DNA of 9,066 nucleotides, from assembly GCA_013001805.1 (NCBI GenBank), contig JABDLW010000107.1, positions 1 to 9,066 on the forward strand, read 5' to 3'. Position numbers and translations under genes: made by a program. The DNA comes from Saprospiraceae bacterium. Lineage in GTDB: Bacteria > Bacteroidota > Bacteroidia > Chitinophagales > Saprospiraceae. The notes beneath the pieces were generated by a model. That model worked only from the letters and a program-made list of their open reading frames with translations. It was not told the DNA's origin and did no database searches. Of the stretch, positions 1 to 5,800 are shown in pieces; within the stretch, counting starts at the first letter, position 1, and each line of letters opens with the position of its first letter.

Positions 1-29
1 GTCTTCTGCTGCTAAGAGCTAAGTTTTTC

Positions 30-37
30 TATTTTTG
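30..37 (+). promoter_or_regulatory. Candidate -7 element upstream of queA
   Basis: TATTTTTG matches the Bacteroidota -7 consensus TAnnTTTG and lies 25 bases before the queA ATG, giving an expected short leader of about 18 bases. No clear TTG is seen about 19-20 bases upstream, in what remains of the window, so the -33 half is not supported. The assignment rests on this single motif and its position. Confidence 0.4.
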
Positions 38-62
38 TGGTGCTTTTAAAAAAAGGTACTTA

Positions 63-1127
63 ATGAAGTCAAAATTATCACAGTTTAGCTTTAATCTTCC
101 CAAGAATTTAATAGCCAGCTACCCAACCCCTAATCGAGATGAGTCACGTTTGATGGTGATCAACCGCGAGACTGGTGAGATACAACACCGTATCTTCAAG
201 GATATACTGGAGTACTACGATGATGGAGATGCCATCATCTATAACAATACCAGGGTTTTTCCAGCAAGATTATACGGTCGGAAAGAGAAAACCGGGGCAA
301 AAATTGAGGTTTTTCTATTGAGGGAGCTTAACAAGGAAGCCCGGTTATGGGACGTATTGGTCGATCCCGCAAGAAAAATCCGGGTGGGTAACAAATTATA
401 CTTCAAAGATGATAATGAAGATGATATACTGGTGGCTGAGGTTGTTGACAACACCACGTCCCGGGGACGGACGATACGGTTTTTTTATGATGGCTCAGAT
501 CAGGAGTTTGCCCAGGTCCTGGATCAGCTGGGTAATACACCTTTGCCAAAATACATCGAGCGGGATAGTGAAGCTCTCGACAGGGAGCGGTACCAGACCG
601 TATATGCATCAGAAATTGGAGCAGTGGCTGCTCCTACCGCCGGTTTACATTTCAGCAAAGAACTGCTGAAGCGCCTGGAGATTAAAGGAGTGGACTTTGC
701 CGAAGTTACCCTTCATGTTGGTTTGGGCACCTTTAGAAATATCGAGGTAGAAGACCTGTCGAAACATAAAATGGATGCGGAATATTTTAAGATAGGCAGC
801 GAAGCTGTGGAGGTAGTAAATAAGGCAAAACGTAGAAATGGTAAAGTATGTGCGGTTGGGACAACGACAATGCGAAGTATCGAATCTGGTGTTTCTGCAG
901 AGTCTTTTCTCAAGGAGGCAGAAGGTTGGACTAACGTTTTCATATACCCACCATATGATTTTCATATTGCCAATGCCATGATTACCAATTTTCACTTGCC
1001 GAAGTCCAGTCTTCTAATTATGGTTTGCGCATTTGGAGGTTATGAGCTAATTATGGAAGCTTATCAGGTCGCCATTAAAGAAAAATATCGATTCTTCAGC
1101 TATGGTGATGCTATGATGATCATTTAG
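63..1127 (+). CDS. queA: S-adenosylmethionine:tRNA ribosyltransferase-isomerase
   Basis: QueA transfers and isomerises the ribosyl part of S-adenosylmethionine onto the preQ1 base at wobble position 34 of tRNAs for Asp, Asn, His and Tyr, forming epoxyqueuosine in the cytoplasm; this is the penultimate step of queuosine synthesis. The 354-residue length is normal for the family. Visible family motifs are PLPKYI (160-165), GAVAAPTAGLHF (186-197), the LHVGLGTF stretch (217-224), VGTTTMR (255-261), and TNFHLPKSSLLIMV (308-321) followed by the typical C-terminal segment with YRFFSYGDAM. The N-terminal FNLPKNLIASYP and the NNTRVFPARL segment are also characteristic. The ATG at 63 fits because the protein then begins just before the conserved F-LP-LIA-YP motif. 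A TAnnTTTG element lies 25 bases upstream. No other queuosine gene is visible nearby and the next gene is 244 bp away, so it appears to be the last or only gene of its transcript. Identification is very secure. Confidence 0.97.
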   Translation: MKSKLSQFSFNLPKNLIASYPTPNRDESRLMVINRETGEIQHRIFKDILEYYDDGDAIIYNNTRVFPARLYGRKEKTGAKIEVFLLRELNKEARLWDVLVDPARKIRVGNKLYFKDDNEDDILVAEVVDNTTSRGRTIRFFYDGSDQEFAQVLDQLGNTPLPKYIERDSEALDRERYQTVYASEIGAVAAPTAGLHFSKELLKRLEIKGVDFAEVTLHVGLGTFRNIEVEDLSKHKMDAEYFKIGSEAVEVVNKAKRRNGKVCAVGTTTMRSIESGVSAESFLKEAEGWTNVFIYPPYDFHIANAMITNFHLPKSSLLIMVCAFGGYELIMEAYQVAIKEKYRFFSYGDAMMII

Positions 1128-1281
1128 GAGATTCAGTGCCATATTAACATATTATGTTCTTTAACAACCTATAACTCAATGTAAATCTGAGTGTTATGTG
1201 CTCTGTATTCTTTTTTTTCCCTTATGGAACTTTTGGTATTCCACATCCGTCTAGATATAGTGCTTGCCTTGAAAAAAGATA

Positions 1282-1312
1282 TTTGCATTAAGAAATCTAT
1301 TTAATAGTTTTG
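1282..1312 (+). promoter_or_regulatory. Promoter for the DUF2795 gene (TTTG-N19-TAGTTTTG)
   Basis: TTTG at 1282-1285 is followed after 19 bases by TAGTTTTG at 1305-1312, matching both halves of the Bacteroidota housekeeping promoter (TTTG, about 19-20 bases, TAnnTTTG). Transcription would start near 1319, giving a leader of about 50 bases before the ATG at 1372. It is the best two-part promoter match I found in the window. Confidence 0.6.
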
Positions 1313-1371
1313 CGCTCATATTTAAGAGACCTTGGCAGCCGATTTTTTCATAATAAATGTGTTAATTAGAC

Positions 1372-1593
1372 ATGTATTGGACACTTGAACTTGCTCATAA
1401 TCTGGAAGATGCTCCATGGCCTGCAACACGTGACGAATTGATAGACTATGCCATTCGATCCGGTGCACCATTGGAAGTGCTTGAAAACTTACAGGAGATG
1501 GAAGACGAGGAAGAAATTTATGAAAGTATAGAAGATGTCTGGCCAGATTATCCGCGTAAAGATGATTTTCTGTTCAATGAAGATGAATACTGA
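1372..1593 (+). CDS. Small acidic DUF2795 domain protein
   Basis: A 73-residue protein of unknown function. The opening MYWTLELA and the APWPATRDELIDYAIRSGAPLEVLENL segment (14-40) match the DUF2795 family as I know it, whose core is a short A-P-PAT--ELI-YA---GAP--V---L helical motif. The rest (41-73) is very acidic; the whole protein has 23 Asp/Glu against 4 Lys/Arg and contains WPDYP (57-61). There is no signal peptide or membrane segment, so it should be cytoplasmic. Close relatives are, to my knowledge, common as single small genes in Bacteroidota, but no function is established. It has its own promoter (1282-1312) and a hairpin terminator (1638-1676), so it is probably a monocistronic unit. 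The ATG start is supported by the conserved N-terminus. Confidence 0.88.
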   Translation: MYWTLELAHNLEDAPWPATRDELIDYAIRSGAPLEVLENLQEMEDEEEIYESIEDVWPDYPRKDDFLFNEDEY

Positions 1594-1637
1594 TTGGTAA
1601 AAATCAGCTTCTGACAGATAAAAACTAAATCCAAGAG

Positions 1638-1676
1638 AAGAGGTTGTACACCAAGGACGACCTCTTTTTATTTTTT
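1638..1676 (+). terminator. Rho-independent terminator after the DUF2795 gene
   Basis: AAGAGGTTGT (1638-1647) pairs with ACGACCTCTT (1657-1666) as a 10-bp stem with one G-T wobble and a 9-base loop. It is followed by TTTATTTTTT (1667-1676). It begins 44 bases after the DUF2795 stop codon and ends only 17 bases before the cmk ATG, so it either isolates cmk from upstream transcription or acts as a leaky attenuator. Confidence 0.75.
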
Positions 1677-1693
1677 AAGACATTCGTTTTTCC

Positions 1694-2389
1694 ATGTTAG
1701 CAAAAATTGTCGTTGCGATTGATGGGCATTCCGGATGTGGCAAGAGTACATTAGCTCGCGACCTTGCCAGGGAAATTGGTTTTCGTCATATTGACTCTGG
1801 AAGTATGTATCGAGCTGTAACGTTCTATTTTCTGGAGAACAAGATCAATGCAAAGAATCAATCAGAACTAAGCGATGCTATTTCCTCCTTAGACCTTTCA
1901 ATGCAAATAAACCCGGATGGTACTACAGCACTTTATCTGGGGGAACAATTGATGACCACTCAATTACGGACAGCAGCCGTGAATGAATCTGTCAGTGAAA
2001 TAGCAAGTATTCCTGCCATACGGTCACATTTAGTTGCCATCCAACAAGGCCTGGGGCAGCATGGTGGCGTAGTAATGGACGGCCGTGACATTGGTTCAGT
2101 GGTGTTTCCAGGAGCTCAACTTAAAATTTTCCTTACCGCATCATTGCTGAAAAGAGTAGAAAGAAGGCGCTTGGAACTCGAACGAAATGAAATAAATATT
2201 TCCGCAGACGAAATCAGGAAAAATTTAAAACACAGGGACCACGTTGACTCCACGAGAAAGGTAAGCCCCTTGCTCCAAATGGAAGATGCGGTCCTTATTG
2301 ACAATACCAATCTCTCGCGCCAAGAACAATTGGCAATGGTTGTGGCTCTCGTGAAAGTAAGAGCTGCATCAACTATGGAATTAAACTAA
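1694..2389 (+). CDS. cmk: Cytidylate kinase
   Basis: Cytidylate kinase phosphorylates CMP and dCMP with ATP to give the diphosphates, a cytoplasmic step in pyrimidine nucleotide salvage and recycling. The 231 residues match the long bacterial Cmk type. Visible motifs are the P-loop GHSGCGKST (11-19), the nucleotide-binding IDSGSMYRA (33-41), the L-T--V---VS-IAS-P-VR-like stretch (91-110), MDGRDIGSVVFP (128-139), and the lid and CMP-binding segment RDHVDSTRKVSPL (181-193) followed by LIDNT (201-205). R181, D185 and R188 correspond to CMP-contacting residues known in the E. coli enzyme. The start is set by the usual spacing to the P-loop. No Shine-Dalgarno is visible, which is normal for the phylum. 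The preceding terminator ends 17 bases upstream, so the promoter is unclear; TATTTTTT at 1669-1676 is one mismatch from the -7 consensus but overlaps the terminator tail. Confidence 0.97.
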   Translation: MLAKIVVAIDGHSGCGKSTLARDLAREIGFRHIDSGSMYRAVTFYFLENKINAKNQSELSDAISSLDLSMQINPDGTTALYLGEQLMTTQLRTAAVNESVSEIASIPAIRSHLVAIQQGLGQHGGVVMDGRDIGSVVFPGAQLKIFLTASLLKRVERRRLELERNEINISADEIRKNLKHRDHVDSTRKVSPLLQMEDAVLIDNTNLSRQEQLAMVVALVKVRAASTMELN

Positions 2390-2508
2390 TTACAAAAAGA
2401 GATCCATCAAAAGTAGTGGGTAGGAACAAATTTTCTCAGAGTCCTTTACACTGAAGAATACAGGCATTGTTTTTGAGTAATAACTACTAAGAACAACCAG
2501 AACTTGAC

Positions 2509-2844
2509 GTGAAATTTGAAATTTTTAGACATCGGGGCCAGTTTCACTTTCGGCTTCGAGCCGGCAATGGCCGCATTTTACTTACCAGCGTAGGATTTTC
2601 TTCCAAAGGTTCCTGCATTGAAGCCCTGCATGATTTGCAAAAGTCATCACGAGATGGGAGTAGGTACGAAAGAAGAAAAAGTGGTGAAAAATATCAGCTA
2701 TTTATGAAAAATCATAGTGGCGATCTGATCGCATCTGGCAGTAAATATACTTCCGAAGCAAGCTATCTGCAGGGTCTTTACACCATCAGTACTTTTTGTA
2801 GTCTTGCTCCTGTTCTTGACAAGAGGATTACCGAAGCAGAGTAA
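2509..2844 (+). CDS. YegP family (DUF1508) two-repeat protein
   Basis: A 111-residue protein related to E. coli YegP. It contains two copies of the roughly 50-residue DUF1508 unit. The first (about 2-52) begins FEIFRHRGQFHFRLRAGNG and has the S-GFSSKGSCIEAL turn and helix. The second (about 59-103) reads YQLFMKNHSGDLIASGSKYTS in the same layout. No signal peptide is seen, so it should be cytoplasmic. The family's molecular function is not established. GTG is the only workable start: an in-frame TAA lies at 2488-2490, there is no ATG between, and the first repeat begins immediately after the start. It lies 119 bp after cmk with no strong promoter or terminator between. Its last 17 bases overlap the 3' end of the convergent giant surface-protein gene. 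The tail after residue 103 is unlike E. coli YegP. Confidence 0.87.
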   Translation: MKFEIFRHRGQFHFRLRAGNGRILLTSVGFSSKGSCIEALHDLQKSSRDGSRYERRKSGEKYQLFMKNHSGDLIASGSKYTSEASYLQGLYTISTFCSLAPVLDKRITEAE

Positions 2845-5800
2845 TATCTCCAGCGCTGATCTTTGCTGACCCTCGTATATCAATTGCCCTAACGACGTAA
2901 ATATAAACTCCCGGGTTGAGTGCCTGACCCCTAAAGGTTCCATCCCAACGTGCATTCACCTCACCGGGATTGAAATCAAAGGCACTGAATACATTATTCC
3001 CCCACCGGTCAAATATTTCAAATCCACTGATCTCGTCTATATTATTGCCAGCTAGTACTTCTAAAAAATCATTTACGCCATCGTTATTGGGTGTAAAAGC
3101 ATTGGGGATAAATAATCCGCCCGGATCAGCAACTCTGACCAGAATGCTATCCGATATTGTGCATCCATCAGTTGATGTCACCTGGACCTTGTAAAAAGTG
3201 TTTTGCAGGGGACTTACCGCTTGTTTATAACAATCCTGACAGGATGTACTGTCCGGAAGAAACCAATTGATTACTGCAACTTCTCCTGGTGATAACCCGG
3301 AATGTAATTGAAGATCTAATGTATCCCCCAGATTAACGATCAGCTGGTCATCGCCTAGGTTGACCATAAAGGAAGGCACTCTACCAACATTAAGCAAAGT
3401 ATCATAGCTACAACCATTTACATCTTGAGTGAAAACCTGATATTGCCCGGGACTTAGGTAATTAAATACATTTTGTGTCGTAAAAAACTCATTATTGATA
3501 GAGAACTTAAAAGGCCCCGAACCTCCTCTTACACTATCGATTACGATCAGACCATCATCGTTACCCAGACAATCTGCAGCCATACTTTCGGCAAAAATTG
3601 CAGTCAGATTATTGAACCGTTCTTCGATAAGAATAGATTCCTGATTCATACAGCCGTTTGAAAGGCTTTGTACATCTAGAAAATAAAGACCAGGTTGATC
3701 TAGCCTTGAGGAGGAGCGATTAGTAGGTCCGACTAAATTTCCGCTTGTCGTCGACCATTGATAGCTCACTGTATCTTCAACCATGGATCCGAGTGAGATT
3801 TCTCTATGATCACAAATGATTGAGTCCATTTCCAAAATGCTAAGAACGGGAGGCAAAGTATCCAGTGGTATATCAACTACCGCCGACATAACACACCGGC
3901 TATCCAAATGCGTTGCTTCAATCACAAATCTGTTGCTAACCGCTGTTTGAATTTCCGTGGCGGCAATGGTATCATTTGATTGATCGATAACATTGTATTC
4001 AAATCCCGGTTGCACATTTTCTATCCTTACGAATCCGATTGGATGTGTACAGTCGATCTGCTGGCTGCTAATATTCAAAGAGTCCAATAGTGGTATGGCA
4101 CTGACAAATTGCGAATCAAATGCTTCACAACCATTTAATCCTTTAGCCAGTAAATAGTAGGTTCCTGGTGTCAAAGTCTGTGCTGAGATCGTAGCCCGGT
4201 AATAACCATCCGGTCCAAACCAATTCGTCTCTTTTAGGGTGTCAGTTGTTTGAAAACTTAGAGAGGCCGAATCACCACTGCAAGGCAGGAAAGTGCTGTC
4301 AATGATAAAGGAGGGTACTTCGAAACTAGCTTCAATCCTACTCATCTCAACCCGCTTACAGCCATTTGCACTGGTGATCTCGAGAGAATATTGACCGGGT
4401 TCAGTTACCAGCAGATTGCCTGAATTAGAGGTCAGATCACCTGGACCGGACCAGGCATATGTGACCCCACTTAGAAACGGTGTGGATCTTAGGGTAATGC
4501 GATTATTTTCACAATTAAGCGTATCGGGTAGTAAACTAAAAACTGGTCTAACGGTATCTGCGATCACCACGTGATTGATCATCCTTTGGCAACCATTGAC
4601 ATTGGTGGTAATCAGAGTATAGAGACCGCCACTGTCCACGGTCGGCTGGGCGAAGTTGGAAATGTCGGTCGAATCGAATATCCAGCTATAGGATAGGAAT
4701 GGTAAAAGAGTGTCAAGACTCAATTCAGTAGCCGGTATATTACAGCTTATTAATTCGGATGTGACTTTAGCGCCAAAAGAGATCGTATCAATATCAATAG
4801 TAGCAGTTGCAACAGCCTTACATCCATTTATATCAACAAGTTCCATTTGATAAGGCCCGACAAGAATGGTAGTGATGTCCCTGTTCAAATTAATTCTACC
4901 TCCTGGGTCCAGCCATCTAAAGTTGAAGCCAGCTAATGCATCTGTAGTAAAACTGAGATTGCCTGCGGTATCAAAGCAAGTGATTGTATCACCAAATACA
5001 GATAGTGATGGCAATGGGTCCGAAAAAGATACTAAGGCGGTATCGCTCGCGGCGCAACCATTTGCTCCCAGTATTTGCAATGTATAGATCCCCGGGACGG
5101 ATGCCAAGGGAGTCTCCTGATATGATTGAAAGCCATTAGGCCCGGTCCAGTAAGTACTTAATGCAGGTCGATCTACATCAATCTGGAGTACAACACCAGT
5201 GTCCAGGCAGGGAAAGCTACCCCCATGCGCACTCAAAACTGGTTCGGTAAAATCAGTAGTTACTATGCCGGTTGTTTTTCCTATGCAGCCATTGGCCATT
5301 TTTATCTCTACCTCTACATTCCCCGCTGATCCCACCCTGGGATTTGCCGCGGTCGAAGTACGATTATCGGGAAGATTCCAGAGATAGTCAGTGACTTGAC
5401 TAACCGGATAATTATTGATTCCGACTTGCAAAAAGACAGAGTCATTGGCACAGTTAATCGGTTGTGAAGTAACAGTCACCTCAGGTACGTCATCTTGAAC
5501 CCCGACTTCAAACACCTGAGTCGCGAGTTCGCAACCGTTTATATCAATGCTTTCAAGTAAGAATGTCGCAGAATTTGTGGTCGAAACTGTTGGTGTTGAA
5601 ACCGTATCACGTCTGACTGTGTCGATCCAGCTAAATTCTCTGATTTGACTGGTGTTGACGAGAGTGACCGATCCCGGAGTTGTGCACCCGATCGGTACTA
5701 CCTGGACATTCCGTACTATTGGAGTGGTATCTTGTGTAACCGAAAATCTTGCCCAGCTGTAGCAGCCATTACTGAGGTCCGTAACCTTAATGTTGTACAA

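Noticed and set aside
1..22. Possible end of an upstream gene (frame reading SSAAKS then TAA at 20-22)
   Set aside because: Only six codons are visible and they carry no recognisable motif; another frame stops at 13-15, so the call would be a guess.
645..995. Open frame of 116 codons on the minus strand inside queA
   Set aside because: It is fully antisense to a secure gene, has no recognisable motifs and no promoter, and is an expected shadow frame.
1171..1218. Possible terminator after queA (ATAAC-TCA / TGA-GT-GTTAT hairpin with a T run at 1211-1218)
   Set aside because: The stem has a two-base bulge and the T run begins 13 bases after it, so it does not form a convincing intrinsic terminator.
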